DNA of 64,000 bases from Streptomyces natalensis ATCC 27448. Lineage in GTDB: Bacteria; Actinomycetota; Actinomycetes; Streptomycetales; Streptomycetaceae. The stretch is taken from positions 62,001 through 126,000 of the forward strand of contig NZ_JRKI01000029.1 in the NCBI RefSeq assembly GCF_000935125.1, written 5' to 3'. The stretch's first letter is position 1, and the number at the start of each line of letters is the position of its first letter. The position numbers and the translations under genes were made by a program. Below are positions 16,979 to 25,622 of this stretch, in pieces. The notes below the pieces were generated by a model. That model was not told the DNA's origin. It did not search any database and worked only from the letters and a program-made list of their open reading frames with translations.

Positions 16979-17407
16979 TCAGCCGCTTTCCCGGTAGTTC
17001 ATGAACCAGTGGGTGTCGAAATAGCTTGCCATCGTGAACGGGTGGTGCGGGTCGATGAGGATGCGGCAGACGAACTCCGCGGCCTGGCAGTCGAAGGGGG
17101 CGTCCTTGTTGTCGAAGGACCGGACCACGACGGGCCAACGGTCGGGGTCGTCGCCGTCGGCCCTCCAGCAGTACAGGTCCTCGTGCTCCGTGCCCGCCCA
17201 GATGAGCAGCCCGTCCTTCCTGAGATCCGTCCACGGCTCCTGGTTCAGGTCCAGGTATCCGTCGAAGGCGCCCACGCCGAACGCTTCGACCATGCGCTTG
17301 TAGTCGTTCGGCAGCGCGGTGCCCAGGCTCGACTCCACCTCAGCCCAGTCCACGTCCGGCCGCTGGGCGGGCTGCGTCCAGCCGGTGATCCGTATGAGCC
17401 GCTCCAT
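16979..17407 (-). CDS. SMI1/KNR4 (SUKH) family protein
   Basis: A 142-aa SUKH-fold protein. It begins with a WAEVESSLGTALPNDYKRMVEAFG helix-loop typical of SMI1/KNR4, continues with GYLDLNQEPWTDL and LLIWAGTEHEDLYCWRADGD, and ends VCRILIDPHHPF with a short tail. In bacteria this superfamily largely serves as immunity proteins against polymorphic toxins. Its ATG follows the TAG stop of the upstream gene with no gap (TAG-ATG), so the two are cotranslated. No toxin is visible next to it, so an orphan immunity role is inferred only. Confidence 0.82.
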   Translation of the reverse strand: MERLIRITGWTQPAQRPDVDWAEVESSLGTALPNDYKRMVEAFGVGAFDGYLDLNQEPWTDLRKDGLLIWAGTEHEDLYCWRADGDDPDRWPVVVRSFDNKDAPFDCQAAEFVCRILIDPHHPFTMASYFDTHWFMNYRESG

Positions 17408-17812
17408 CTAGTCGACGTCCTCGTCCTCGTCCTCGTCCTGGTCCTCGTCCTGGTCCTGGTCCGAAGCGACCGCCAAAGGTTCTGGCACCTCCCTGTGAGC
17501 GACCACCAGGACCGGCCGCTCGACCCCTTCGGCGTCTCGCGCCGTACCTGTGCCGACCCACTGATCCCCGTATGCCCACGCCCGTATCTTCACCGCCCGG
17601 TCCCCGAAGGGAACGAGTAGGGCCGCACCCCTGGAATCGTCGACCGTCGGATCGGTGAAACCGCCGAGGACGAGAGTGCGCGGGGCGCCGTACCTGCTGG
17701 CGAGCAGGTCGGTCAGGGCCTGCGGGTCCAGGTCGCTGGGCAGGTACATGTAGCCGTCCCTGGGGCCGAGCTGGGCCAGCAGGTCGTTGACGGTCGCTTG
17801 CGTGAGATCCAT
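17408..17812 (-). CDS. Hypothetical protein with acidic repeat tail, coupled to SUKH gene
   Basis: 134 aa from the ATG at 17812 (MDLTQATVNDLLAQLGPRDG). The body looks globular (RTLVLGGFTDPTVDDSRGAA, KIRAWAYGDQWVGTGTA, RPVLVVAHREVPEP). The end is a low-complexity tail of alternating Asp with Gln/Glu (about 16 residues, ending DEDVD) encoded by a hexamer repeat. The family is not recognised. The gene ends directly at the start of the SUKH gene, so a shared function such as immunity is likely. The start lacks a clear ribosome site, and a GTG further upstream is possible. Confidence 0.65.
   Translation of the reverse strand: MDLTQATVNDLLAQLGPRDGYMYLPSDLDPQALTDLLASRYGAPRTLVLGGFTDPTVDDSRGAALLVPFGDRAVKIRAWAYGDQWVGTGTARDAEGVERPVLVVAHREVPEPLAVASDQDQDEDQDEDEDEDVD
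17411..17462. repeat. Imperfect hexanucleotide tract GTCCTC/GTCCTG, about eight units
   Basis: Alternating GTCCTC and GTCCTG hexamers preceded by GTCGAC encode D-E/D-Q pairs at the C-terminus of the upstream hypothetical protein on the minus strand. Confidence 0.93.
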
Positions 17813-18059
17813 GACGAACAGTGAAGCGCACCGCACTGACAACAGGCATCGTCCAACCTGAAGCTGCAGGTCATGGAGCTGGCATGAACCGAGGACGGGG
17901 TGCTCGCGCTGGCCGCGGCGTCTTGACTTCGCAGCATGGGGTGATCGCCCGTCAGCGTTTGACCTCGGCAGTCCTCAGCACGAGGAGGGCCCGCAGGAGT
18001 GAGGGGCCGTGGTCGCGTGCCGGACATTCATGCCGACCTTGCGTAATAAGCGCACCTCA

Positions 18060-18475
18060 CCGCGCCCCGTGACCGCACGGCCTCCCTCGCCCCGGGCCGT
18101 CGCCGGGTGGATCCTCCGCCGCCCGGAAACCCTCGGCGAGGCCGAACAGCTCCAGCTCAAGACCGTCCGGGCCCACTGCCCCGAACTGGACGCCCTCACC
18201 CGGCACGTCCGCTCCTTCGCGACCATGCTCACCGAGCGCCAGGCGAACGCCTGCCGGACTGGCTCACCGCCGTCCGGCAGGACGACCTGCCCAGCCTCCG
18301 CACACTCGCCACCGGCATCGACCACGACCGCGACGCGGTCACCGCCGGCCTCACCCTGCCCTGGAGCTCAGGTGCGGTCGAAGGGCATGTCAACAACCGA
18401 ATCGAGATGCTCAAGCGCCAGATGTTCGGCCGCGCAGGCTTCCAACTCCTCCGAAAGCGCGCCCTATTGGCGTGA
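18060..18475 (+). mobile_element. ISL3-family transposase, C-terminal fragment with frameshift
   Basis: WILRRPETLGEAEQLQLKTV through RSFATMLTERQANA is in one frame; LPDWLTAVRQDDLPSLRTLA through LPWSSGAVEGHVNNRIEMLK and MFGRAGFQLLRKRALLA is in the next. The SSGAVEGHVNNRIKxLKRxMFGRAGF pattern is diagnostic for the ISL3 DDE C-terminus. The N-terminal half is absent. Confidence 0.8.
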
Positions 18476-18547
18476 CGGATAGTGACTGCGGCACAAAACC
18501 GGCGGCGGCGGGACCTTAGTTGCCCGAGAACCAGTCGTGACCAGGGT

Positions 18548-19183
18548 TCAGGGCCGGTAGATGCACTCCGCCAGCGTCGCGTGCTTCTTCCATCCCAGCG
18601 TCTCGTACAGGGCGCGCCCTGCGTCGGTCGCGCCGAGAACGCCGAGGGCTGCGCCCTGCTCCAGGGCGCGGTCGGCGAGCGCACGCATCACGAAGTCGCC
18701 CAGCCCTCGCCGTCGATGAGCCTCCTCGGTCACCACTCGGTCCATGACCACGGCTTCCCCGAGGGCCGCCAGCTGCCCCTTGGCCGCCTGCTCACCCTGC
18801 GCATCCAGCACCCGGACGCAGGTGACGGCTCCCGTGGTCCTTACGGTCGCGGTGTACCCCTTGGGTGCGACCGGGTTCGTGGCCATCAGGTCAACGGCCA
18901 TCAGATGTCCGGTCTCCCCCCAGGCCACCACCCACCCCTGGGACAGCCAGGGCTCGACCTCGTTCGGCTCCGCGGGCATCTTCATCCAGGTCCGCGGCAC
19001 GGACACCGAGGCAGCGGCGCTGCGAACCCACGACTCCTCGGCCTCGGGCAGCACATGGCGTCCCACTTCGTCGGGGTTGCCGGCCACCTCGATATAGAAC
19101 CCCCAGGGCTTCTTGACGGGCGGGGGCGTCCCCCGGGACACGGCCCAGCCCACCGCCCAAGTCCCGACTATGTCCGCAACCAT
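18548..19183 (-). CDS. GNAT-family N-acetyltransferase
   Basis: A 211-aa acetyltransferase. The C-terminal half has the GNAT acetyl-CoA motif AVVMDRVVTEEAHRRRGLGDFVMRALADRA and the closing GATDAGRALYETLGWKKHATL. The N-terminal half (KPWGFYIEVAGNPDEVGRHV and following) is an extension seen in some actinobacterial GNATs. The ATG at 19183 is chosen for GGGAGG 6 nt upstream; the open frame to 19378 has no such site. The acceptor substrate is unknown. It stands between two ISL3 fragments, which may point to a past ISL3 composite. Confidence 0.85.
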   Translation of the reverse strand: MVADIVGTWAVGWAVSRGTPPPVKKPWGFYIEVAGNPDEVGRHVLPEAEESWVRSAAASVSVPRTWMKMPAEPNEVEPWLSQGWVVAWGETGHLMAVDLMATNPVAPKGYTATVRTTGAVTCVRVLDAQGEQAAKGQLAALGEAVVMDRVVTEEAHRRRGLGDFVMRALADRALEQGAALGVLGATDAGRALYETLGWKKHATLAECIYRP

Positions 19184-19444
19184 CAAGACCTCCCGATGCT
19201 GTGACCGCACCAACGGCCGGGTAATAGGCAACATTCGGGAGGACACATTACGTCGTCGTGCAACCTGCGGCATCTGTTTTGCCGGAGGAACGCATCCTGA
19301 AGGGCAGTCGTGAGCCGAGAGAACATGGATCGAAGTGTGCTCGGCCTGCCCGTCTCTCCCCTGGCGCCAGACGGGCACACGAGCCGTGAGGACGCCTCTG
19401 CCCGCCTGTGGGCAACCAACCTCGTGAGAATCGGCAAAGCATCG

Positions 19445-19535
19445 TCGCCGCGGGCATCGACTGCGACGCCGTCATCGCCGGCCTGACCCTGCCCTGGAAC
19501 TCGAGTCCCGGCGAAAGTGCCCTACTGGCTTGACG
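19445..19535 (+). mobile_element. Second ISL3-family transposase C-terminal scrap
   Basis: AAGIDCDAVIAGLTLPWNSS followed by a shortened ESALLA end matches GIDHDRDAVTAGLTLPWSSG...RALLA in the fragment at 18060-18475, with an internal deletion of about 30 codons. Confidence 0.6.
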
Positions 19536-19777
19536 GAGCGCGGCTGCACTACAGAAGTTGAGCCAGAACCCGAGAACCGACAGCGCCTGGACACGAGATT
19601 GAGCAGCACCCGAAGCACTGCAGAAATCGAACAGTTCACGGCTTCGGGCAGCGCGGGTCCCTGTCGAGTTGGCAGGGGCCCGCGGCATGAACAGCAGAGG
19701 AGCGCCGGGACGTGCCTCTACGAGGGACATCCCGGCCAACACGGCCTACCGTCGACTGGTGGCCTGACGGCCCGGCC

Positions 19778-20518
19778 TCACTTCAGATGCCGGGCGAAGA
19801 ACTGGGCCGCGGCGTTCCCCGCGAACTGCGGGACGCCGGTGTGCCCGCCCATGTTGGCGTGCAGGGACTTCTCCTTGGAGCCGAAGGCGTCGAACAGGTC
19901 CAGGGCCGCCTGCCGGTCGTTCCCTTCGTCGTCCCACTGCAGCAGGACGTGCAGCGGAATGGTGACCTGGCGGGCCTCCTCGAACATGGCGCGAGGCACG
20001 AAACTCCCGGCGAAGAGACCGGCGGCCACGATGCGCGGCTCGACCACCGCCAGCCGGACGCCGATGGAGATCACTCCCCCCGAGTAGCCGACCGGGCCGC
20101 CGATCTCGGGCAGCGCAAGGAGGGCGTCCAGGGCGGCCCGCCATTCCGGGACCGCCTTGTCGACCAGCGGGAGGATGAGGGCGTCGATGATCTCGTCGGT
20201 GACCGGCTCGCCGGCCTCCATCGCCCGGCGCAGGTCGGCGAGGGCCTGCTCGGCGGCGGCCCAACGGGGCCGGTCGCCGCTGCCAGGGAGCTCGATGGTG
20301 GCCGTGGCGAAGCCATCCGCCGCGGCGTGCCGGGCCCGCGCCACCAGTCGGGGGTACACCTTGCGCAGTCCGAGCGGCGGGGGGCCGAGCAGAATCAGCG
20401 GGACCTGTGCGGATGCGGATGCTGACGCGGGTGTCCACAGGACGCCGGGAATCTCGCCGAGGGTGAATTCGCGCTCGAGGAGACCGTCGTCGAGACGCTG
20501 TTCAGAAGTGAAGTGCAT
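19778..20518 (-). CDS. Alpha/beta hydrolase (dienelactone-hydrolase-like)
   Basis: A 246-aa hydrolase with the strand and oxyanion region VPLILLGPPPLGLRKVYPRL, nucleophile elbow GPVGYSGGVISIG, acid around LQWDDEGNDRQAALDLFD and catalytic His in ANMGGHTGVPQF. The N-terminus (EREFTLGEIPGVLWTP) matches unannotated actinobacterial hydrolases related to dienelactone hydrolases. The ATG at 20518 has AAAGG 6-7 nt upstream. Residues ~32-38 are ASASASA from a GCGGAT-type hexamer tract (20404-20423). No partner genes are nearby. Confidence 0.85.
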   Translation of the reverse strand: MHFTSEQRLDDGLLEREFTLGEIPGVLWTPASASASAQVPLILLGPPPLGLRKVYPRLVARARHAAADGFATATIELPGSGDRPRWAAAEQALADLRRAMEAGEPVTDEIIDALILPLVDKAVPEWRAALDALLALPEIGGPVGYSGGVISIGVRLAVVEPRIVAAGLFAGSFVPRAMFEEARQVTIPLHVLLQWDDEGNDRQAALDLFDAFGSKEKSLHANMGGHTGVPQFAGNAAAQFFARHLK

Positions 20519-21248
20519 GGTCGTGCCTTTCGGGAGTGCACTGGAACGGCACTCCCGGACGACCTGTCTATCGTCCGACCGTGACCCCGGAGGGGAGCAC
20601 CCATGTCGATACTGCGTTCACGGGTACCACCTCCTCGATCTCTCGCACGGCCTCCGGGAAAGTAGCAGTGGTCCCCGTGGTCCGCCAAACGGGTTTTTGC
20701 GGAGGCTCCGTGGCCGGATGCCACGGAGCCGGAACACTACGCAGAGCTGCTCGGGGCCACATCACGGCTACCCATGGCGAAGCCCTGCGACGGCGGGGGG
20801 CTGGGGGCGTTGTCGCTTCTCATGAACATCGAACACGACGCGCCGCCGACGCCTCCCCATCTGCCGACGCCTCCCCATCTCATGTACTGGTGCTGTCGGT
20901 CCTCGTGAACAAAGCCACCCGACCAGGATCTGAGCCGAAGCTCAGTAGTTGTCACCGGCAGAGCTGGACGACGTGGCGAATGGGACCGGTCGAAGCAGCC
21001 TGATTGTCACCTGAGGCACGCGGCTTGTCGCAAATGCTTATTCGGCAGCCTTTCTGTCACCAGTAACGAAGGTCGAGAGCCTGCCGCCTCCCGCTGGCAC
21101 CCTGTCTCCCGCACATCGCGTAGAACCCCGAACCCCGCGCAGTCCGGAGCCAGCAGAAGCACAGCATCTTCCACTGGCTCACGACGCCCGCCGATCACCC
21201 CAGCTGTTGCGGTGTGTGCGGCCCCCGGAAAGAGGAGTCAGCGACAGC
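20519..21248. other. Gene-poor gap with hairpin
   Basis: I find no convincing gene. Features seen are a perfect 11-bp hairpin at 20704-20730 (GGCTCCGTGGC, 5-nt loop, inverse), which is probably a terminator, and a double 18-bp repeat gccgacgcctccccatct around 20841-20879. Codon-position GC bias is weak in all frames. Confidence 0.5.
20704..20730. terminator. Perfect 11-bp hairpin
   Basis: GGCTCCGTGGC - cggat - GCCACGGAGCC. There is no flanking gene within 180 bp except the hydrolase start, so its client transcript is unclear. Confidence 0.55.
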
Positions 21249-22484
21249 TCACTGGATCAGGTCGGTGTGCGGATGCTCCGGAGATGCCGGGCAGACATAG
21301 AGCTGGAGATTGTCGGCGCTGCCGACTTCGACCGCGGTCGGCTGCGCGGGGTTCTGGCCGGCAGCAAACGCGGGGGCTTGATCCTCGTACGGCGCCCAGC
21401 CGCACGTACCGCCGTCCCATTCGAAGGAGGCGATGGTCAGCAGCGGAACCATCTGAGCGTCGCAGACAGCGCAGAACCGGCGGTACGGGTCGGTGCGGCC
21501 CCACGGGGGCCAGCCGCCGACCTTCCAGCCGGGAGCGTCAGCCAGCTCACAGTCATAGAACTCCGCCGGATAGGCCGCGTACGAGCTGTCCACACCGACG
21601 TCAGCTGCCTGCCATCTGCTCCAGTCCCCCAGCACCTGCCGCACCTCCGCGCTCAGATCGAGGCTGTTGGGGTACTCGGTGATCTGCTCCGGCGCGAGCG
21701 AGCACGGCTCCGGCACGTAGCCGTCGTAGTCCGCCTCATACGGTTCCGGCGGTGTGGCGAGGATGTCGACGACCGCGGCGGCGGATCGCCAGAACAGAGC
21801 GGTCGACGGCTTGTAATCCGGTTCGTGGTCGTAGGGGCACCAGAGAACCTGGAGCAGATCGGCCTGGCCGGGCGGACGCAACAGGGGTATGTCCCGCAGA
21901 TACAGCTGGGCCACGGGCAGCATGGGGACCGGGCTCTCCGCGGACCACGGGAGGCCGGTGTCGAGGCGCTCCATGGACACCGCGTCGTTCCGCTCCTTGA
22001 TCGCCTCTTCCTCGGGCGTGTACTGAGGGCCGTGGGGATCACGATGCAGTCGGGCCCGCCTGCGCCGCTCCAGCCTTACTTCTACAGGTGACCTTGACAT
22101 GCCGCTGCCCGGGTGCGAGCCGTCGCAGTGCGGCCATGGCTCATCAGCGGGCCACAGCAATGGACCCCCCACTGAACTCTCGAACACCGAAGGCGACCCG
22201 GCACGAGGATGCAGCCGAATCGCCGCTCGCGCCAACGGAGCCAACTCGGGAAAGACCGCGGCGACGTCAACCGGCCGCGGCGGAGTGGTACGAACAAAGC
22301 TCATACCAGCGATCCTGCCACCAGCCACCGACAAGTCCCCGGCCGGCACGAGCCGGTCGAAGACGATCGCGTCCGCAATCCGCGCATTGTGGCACCCCAG
22401 CAGGTGCGCGTCCGCACGTTCGGGCAGCAGCCTGAGGAACTCCTCACGGATCGGCGAGATGATGGACGCAGGCACGACAGACAC
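21249..22484 (-). CDS. DUF1963 / YwqG-like protein
   Basis: A 411-aa cytoplasmic protein. The family signature VGGPLLWPADEPWPHCDGSH lies near residue 110. A Cys- and Asp/Trp-rich C-terminal half follows (YAAYPAEFYDCELADAPGWK, GGWPPWGRTDPYRRFCAVCD, then CPASPEHPHTDLIQ), typical of DUF1963. The N-terminal ~90 residues (FLRLLPERADAHLLGCHNAR) form a leading module. The GTG at 22484 has GGGAGA 5 nt upstream. The biochemical role of the family is unknown. The next gene upstream is a 45-aa membrane peptide, 16 nt away, in the same direction. Confidence 0.8.
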   Translation of the reverse strand: MSVVPASIISPIREEFLRLLPERADAHLLGCHNARIADAIVFDRLVPAGDLSVAGGRIAGMSFVRTTPPRPVDVAAVFPELAPLARAAIRLHPRAGSPSVFESSVGGPLLWPADEPWPHCDGSHPGSGMSRSPVEVRLERRRRARLHRDPHGPQYTPEEEAIKERNDAVSMERLDTGLPWSAESPVPMLPVAQLYLRDIPLLRPPGQADLLQVLWCPYDHEPDYKPSTALFWRSAAAVVDILATPPEPYEADYDGYVPEPCSLAPEQITEYPNSLDLSAEVRQVLGDWSRWQAADVGVDSSYAAYPAEFYDCELADAPGWKVGGWPPWGRTDPYRRFCAVCDAQMVPLLTIASFEWDGGTCGWAPYEDQAPAFAAGQNPAQPTAVEVGSADNLQLYVCPASPEHPHTDLIQ

Positions 22485-22499
22485 GAACTCTCCCGATGG

Positions 22500-22637
22500 T
22501 CACAGAGCCCGGGAGCGCGGCGCATCGGCGCTGTGCCGTGCCGCCTTCCAGCTGGCCCATCCGCCGACTACGGCTCCGATGATGGCTGCCGCGAAGCCGA
22601 TGATGGCGGCGTATAAGGCTGCCTTGCCCTGATCCAT
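22500..22637 (-). CDS. 45-aa single-span membrane protein
   Basis: MDQGKAALYAAIIGFAAAII followed by GAVVGGWASWKAARHSADAP and a short tail: one transmembrane helix with a basic, cytoplasm-type tail. The ATG at 22637 has AGAGAG 5-6 nt upstream. It resembles the other tiny proteins encoded at 22697-23254 (N-terminal helix) and 23531-23704. Function is unknown. Confidence 0.7.
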   Translation of the reverse strand: MDQGKAALYAAIIGFAAAIIGAVVGGWASWKAARHSADAPRSRAL

Positions 22638-22696
22638 GATTCTCTCTGTGCTATCTATTCGTCGTTGCTGCGCATGGGTGCTGGCTCTGGGCCGGT

Positions 22697-23254
22697 CTAC
22701 TCGACGGTCGGTGGTTCGAGGAGGACTTCGCGACTCGCGCGAGTGAAGGACGTCAGGTGGCTGCCCATTTCATTTCTGGCGGCAGACAAGTCGCGTAGGG
22801 CGTCGGCGCGCTGGATTGCGTTCCCGTTCACGGCGAGGAAGGCGACGGCCTTGTGTGCTTCAACGCCTGTCTGCGCGGCCTCGGACAGTTGGACGGCGGC
22901 CTCGTGCACCGATGCGGGGCCGAGCAGTCGGGTGTTGTAGCAGCTGATGTGAAGCAGGGCTCGCTCTTCTACTGCGGCTTCGATCAGTTGGTCGGTGGTT
23001 TCGTCCTCATGGATGGCGATCCGGAGTTTGGTGAGTGTCTGCGCGAGCTGACTGTAGGCGCGGAGCGTTTCGCCGAAGATCTGCCGACGCTCTCGGCGAA
23101 CCCAATGGGCGTATTCATTCTTTGCTTGGTCGTCGACCTGTTTGCGCAGTGCGTCTGCTCCGATCTTGGCGCCCATCTTGCCGCCGAAGAAAGCCAGAAC
23201 GGCGCTCGCGGCAGCCATGATGCCCACGATGAGCGCCGCTGTCCCCTCGTCCAC
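22697..23254 (-). CDS. Membrane-anchored helical protein, unknown function
   Basis: 185 aa from the GTG at 23254, chosen for AGGGGGA 4-5 nt upstream. The upstream continuation of the open frame crosses a terminator. An N-terminal helix (TAALIVGIMAAASAVLAFFG) is followed by a Gly-rich turn and a long, mostly helical soluble region (YAHWVRRERRQIFGETLRAY, LTKLRIAIHEDETTDQLIEA and so on) with coiled-coil character. It resembles proteins of integrative elements and phages that I cannot name. It sits in a run of tiny membrane-protein genes. Confidence 0.7.
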   Translation of the reverse strand: MDEGTAALIVGIMAAASAVLAFFGGKMGAKIGADALRKQVDDQAKNEYAHWVRRERRQIFGETLRAYSQLAQTLTKLRIAIHEDETTDQLIEAAVEERALLHISCYNTRLLGPASVHEAAVQLSEAAQTGVEAHKAVAFLAVNGNAIQRADALRDLSAARNEMGSHLTSFTRASREVLLEPPTVE

Positions 23255-23325
23255 CCGTCCCCCTGGTGTGGTGCGTGGCGGGAGACTATCGGCTTCATGC
23301 GGGTGAAGCGACTGCATCACGAAAT

Positions 23326-23345
23326 GCCCCCGGCTTGGCGGGGGC
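23326..23345. terminator. GC-rich hairpin between small membrane genes
   Basis: On the minus strand GCCCCCG-(6 nt)-CGGGGGC is followed by ATTTC. It separates the 185-aa gene, with its own start region, from the small genes upstream. Confidence 0.65.
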
Positions 23346-23354
23346 TTCGTCACG

Positions 23355-23526
23355 TCAGTCGTCTGCGGGGTCGTCGACGTGCTTGAGTCGCTTGCGGGCT
23401 TTGACGAGGTCGGGCCCTGTGAGGGTGTCCCTGTGGGGGCGTGTAGACCTGGTAGCCCGCCAGCTGCGGCGCCGATGATGGCGGAGTAGAGGCAGCGTGC
23501 GCTTCGGCTGTGATTCTCCACCTCCT
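23355..23526 (-). pseudogene. Small membrane-protein relic with frameshifts
   Basis: A hydrophobic start resembling the neighbours (LYSAIIGAAAGG) is in one frame, GYQVYTPPQG in a second, and the end DTLTGPDLVKARKRLKHVDD-PADD with its stop in a third. This pattern suggests a third small gene of the same type that decayed, but no intact start is present. Confidence 0.4.
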
Positions 23527-23530
23527 CATG

Positions 23531-23704
23531 TCAGAGGTGTTCAATGCCGTCGTGACCGAGAGCCTTTTGGAGCTGTGCGTCGGCTTGGATGCGGGCTTGG
23601 ACTTCGGTTTTGCGGCCAGTGATCCAGGCTGAGGCAGTAGCTCCTAACGCTCCGAGGGCGGCGCCTCCGAGTCCTCCGACGAGTCCGACCAATCCCGCGT
23701 CCAT
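23531..23704 (-). CDS. 57-aa single-span membrane protein
   Basis: MDAGLVGLVGGLGGAALGAL then GATASAWITGRKTEVQARIQ and ADAQLQKALGHDGIEHL: a Gly/Ala-rich transmembrane helix followed by an amphipathic tail. The ATG at 23704 is preceded by AGGGGGA at ideal spacing, the same ribosome-site block as the 185-aa gene. Function is unknown. Confidence 0.7.
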   Translation of the reverse strand: MDAGLVGLVGGLGGAALGALGATASAWITGRKTEVQARIQADAQLQKALGHDGIEHL

Positions 23705-23915
23705 AGTCCCCCTGTGGTGGTGCGTACCAGGAGGCTATCTGCCGATTTGAGTGCGGGCGGGTTGGGTGTGGGGCGGGCAGGCTGCAGGTACGTTTTCCAG
23801 CCAGGGTGCGGTCCGTCGTCTGCACCTGATGGCGTCGCCAGCGCTGTTGGCGTGGCTGGTCAGTCTCGGGGCTGGTGGCGCCGGGGCGCACTGGCTGCTC
23901 TCACTCGAAGTCTGC

Positions 23916-23943
23916 GAAGCCCCGCCCTCCCAGGCAGGGCTTC
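23916..23943. terminator. Hairpin GAAGCCC...GGGCTTC
   Basis: GAAGCCC-c-GCC ... GGC-a-GGGCTTC followed by TTCG, a stem of about 10 bp with one bulged pair, lies between the IS701 scrap and the tiny-protein genes. Confidence 0.5.
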
Positions 23944-23976
23944 TTCGCCTCTGCGCGCCCCGTCTTGGCGACCGCG

Positions 23977-24127
23977 CGCCCTGCAGATAGGCGCGGGCGG
24001 TCGTCCGAGGCTCCACCCGCCCAAATCGTCCCTCGATCCGGGCCATGACGTGGTCGAACATCGCCCACCAACGGACAGGGTCTACGCCATGACCCGCGGC
24101 CACCGCACGATCCTCAGGAGTCCACAC
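23977..24127 (-). mobile_element. IS701-family transposase, N-terminal fragment
   Basis: RWWAMFDHVMARIEGRFGRV followed by EPRTTARAYLQG is the characteristic N-terminus of IS701-type transposases (F..LMARI..RFGRVEPR). The frame degenerates after about 50 codons. No more of the element is seen, and 24128-24323 holds nothing recognisable. Confidence 0.6.
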
Positions 24128-24323
24128 AACGCCCGATGATCACACGGTGGCCATCCCCGTCCGCACCCGTGTCCGTGTGCCGAAGTTGTCACCGACGACA
24201 GCAGCCGATCTGCTGGTCTGCCAGTGGCGGAGGCAGGGTGGTTGTCACCGGGTAAGCACGCTGCTTGTCGCCATCGGCTCGGGCAGCACGGCATAGTCAC
24301 CGGCTGCAGCTGCCACGTTCACG

Positions 24324-25622
24324 TCACCGCCGGCGCAACTCACCGAACCAGCGCACGATCGCCGAGGTGGCCGCGACATTGGACCCCAGATGACGGGATC
24401 CGTGGTAGTCGACAGCGCCAAGATCAACGGCCGGGGCGTCCACGCCATTCCTGAGCAGAGCATCCTGGCAGTGCTCCGTGTTGGCGGTGTCGGCCTGCTC
24501 GTCACCAGTCGCCATATAGAGCCGGACCGGGGCGCGGGGGGCCCAGTCGGTGCATACGGCATCGGTTGCGTGCAGCGCCGCTGCCAGCGGCCCCGTCGGA
24601 TGAGCGAGCAGCTCGCGGCCGTGCTCGGTCAGCAACTCGTCGACAGTGCCCGGGGTACCCCGCATCAGCTGCTCCCCGGTGTGCGCGCCATCGAAGAGCG
24701 CCTCCACGGTGCTGTCATACGGGGCTTGAAAGACCTGGCCAGGGCTGTCGTAGACGTGGTGGAGGCGGTTGAACGCCACCAAGGTGTAGGCCGCGTACAG
24801 CACACTGGACTTGGGTTCCAGCCTGCCTTCGAGCAAGGCGGGCAACTCCGTGCCACTGAAGTCGTAGGCGCCGCTGACCGGTGCCAGCGCGCCCAGCCTG
24901 AACCAGCGGTCCTCACCCGCCTGAAGAGCCCGGCCCAGCCCCAGTGCAGCCGAGGCGCCCTGCGAGAAGCCGGTGACCATGACCTTGCGCGCCAGCACAT
25001 GTCCGGTGCGCGGCGCGAAGGCGCGGGCCGCCCGCAGCATGTCCAGGGATGCCGTGGTCTCGGAGCCGATGTCCATCCAAGGGTGCAAACCGGGCCCCTT
25101 GCCCATCCCCAGATAGTCGGGCGCGACACCCGCGGCACCCGCCGACGCATGCGCGATCACCGGCGCGGACAGGAAAGCGCCGCGTCGCATGGACGGGGAG
25201 TCGTCCTTGTGACTGCCCGTGCCGTGCGCGAAGGAGACCGCCTGCAACCGCCTCTCGCTGTTGCGCGGGAGCACGAGCAGCCCGCTCGCTGTGGTGGGCC
25301 GTCCGTGCGGATCGACGGTCCGGTAGACCAGCCGGTACGCGACCACGCCGTACCGGACGGTGCCGTCATCGAACCCGGCACCACCCAGCTCGGCGGCCAC
25401 GGCCTGCGGGGTCTTGAGCGTGTACAGCTTCTCGGCGGAGACCAGCGTGCCCCGACCACGCTCCTCGTGCTGCGCCTGGGTATGGGTGGCGGGTGCAGTG
25501 GCGGCGGTGGCGGCGGCTGGCCCGCTCAGCATCAGGCCGCAGCAGACGGCTGCCCCTACTGCCCGGAGGCCGCCGCGGTACCGCGTTGCGGTGCGCGAGG
25601 ATGGTGAGGCGGAGATGATCAC
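24324..25622 (-). CDS. Secreted alpha/beta hydrolase, secretory-lipase-like
   Basis: 432 aa with a signal peptide (basic RTATRYRGGLR, hydrophobic AVGAAVCCGLMLSG, cleavage after an Ala-rich AAATAATA stretch). The mature protein has AYRLVYRTVDPHGRP, FAHGTGSHKDDSP (oxyanion region), the nucleophile elbow VTGFSQGASAALGLG, acid MATGDEQADTAN and His in YHGSRHLGSN. This pattern fits the fungal-type secretory lipase/prolyl-peptidase-like hydrolases found in actinomycetes. The GTG at 25622 is chosen because TTGGAGGAACTT gives a ribosome site; an in-frame TTG lies 12 nt upstream. It is probably an extracellular esterase or lipase. Confidence 0.87.
   Translation of the reverse strand: MIISASPSSRTATRYRGGLRAVGAAVCCGLMLSGPAAATAATAPATHTQAQHEERGRGTLVSAEKLYTLKTPQAVAAELGGAGFDDGTVRYGVVAYRLVYRTVDPHGRPTTASGLLVLPRNSERRLQAVSFAHGTGSHKDDSPSMRRGAFLSAPVIAHASAGAAGVAPDYLGMGKGPGLHPWMDIGSETTASLDMLRAARAFAPRTGHVLARKVMVTGFSQGASAALGLGRALQAGEDRWFRLGALAPVSGAYDFSGTELPALLEGRLEPKSSVLYAAYTLVAFNRLHHVYDSPGQVFQAPYDSTVEALFDGAHTGEQLMRGTPGTVDELLTEHGRELLAHPTGPLAAALHATDAVCTDWAPRAPVRLYMATGDEQADTANTEHCQDALLRNGVDAPAVDLGAVDYHGSRHLGSNVAATSAIVRWFGELRRR

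Noticed and set aside
19311..19450. Small + strand gene starting MDRSVLGLPVSPLAPDG
   Set aside because: It has no ribosome site, runs into the ISL3 scrap and shows no family resemblance.
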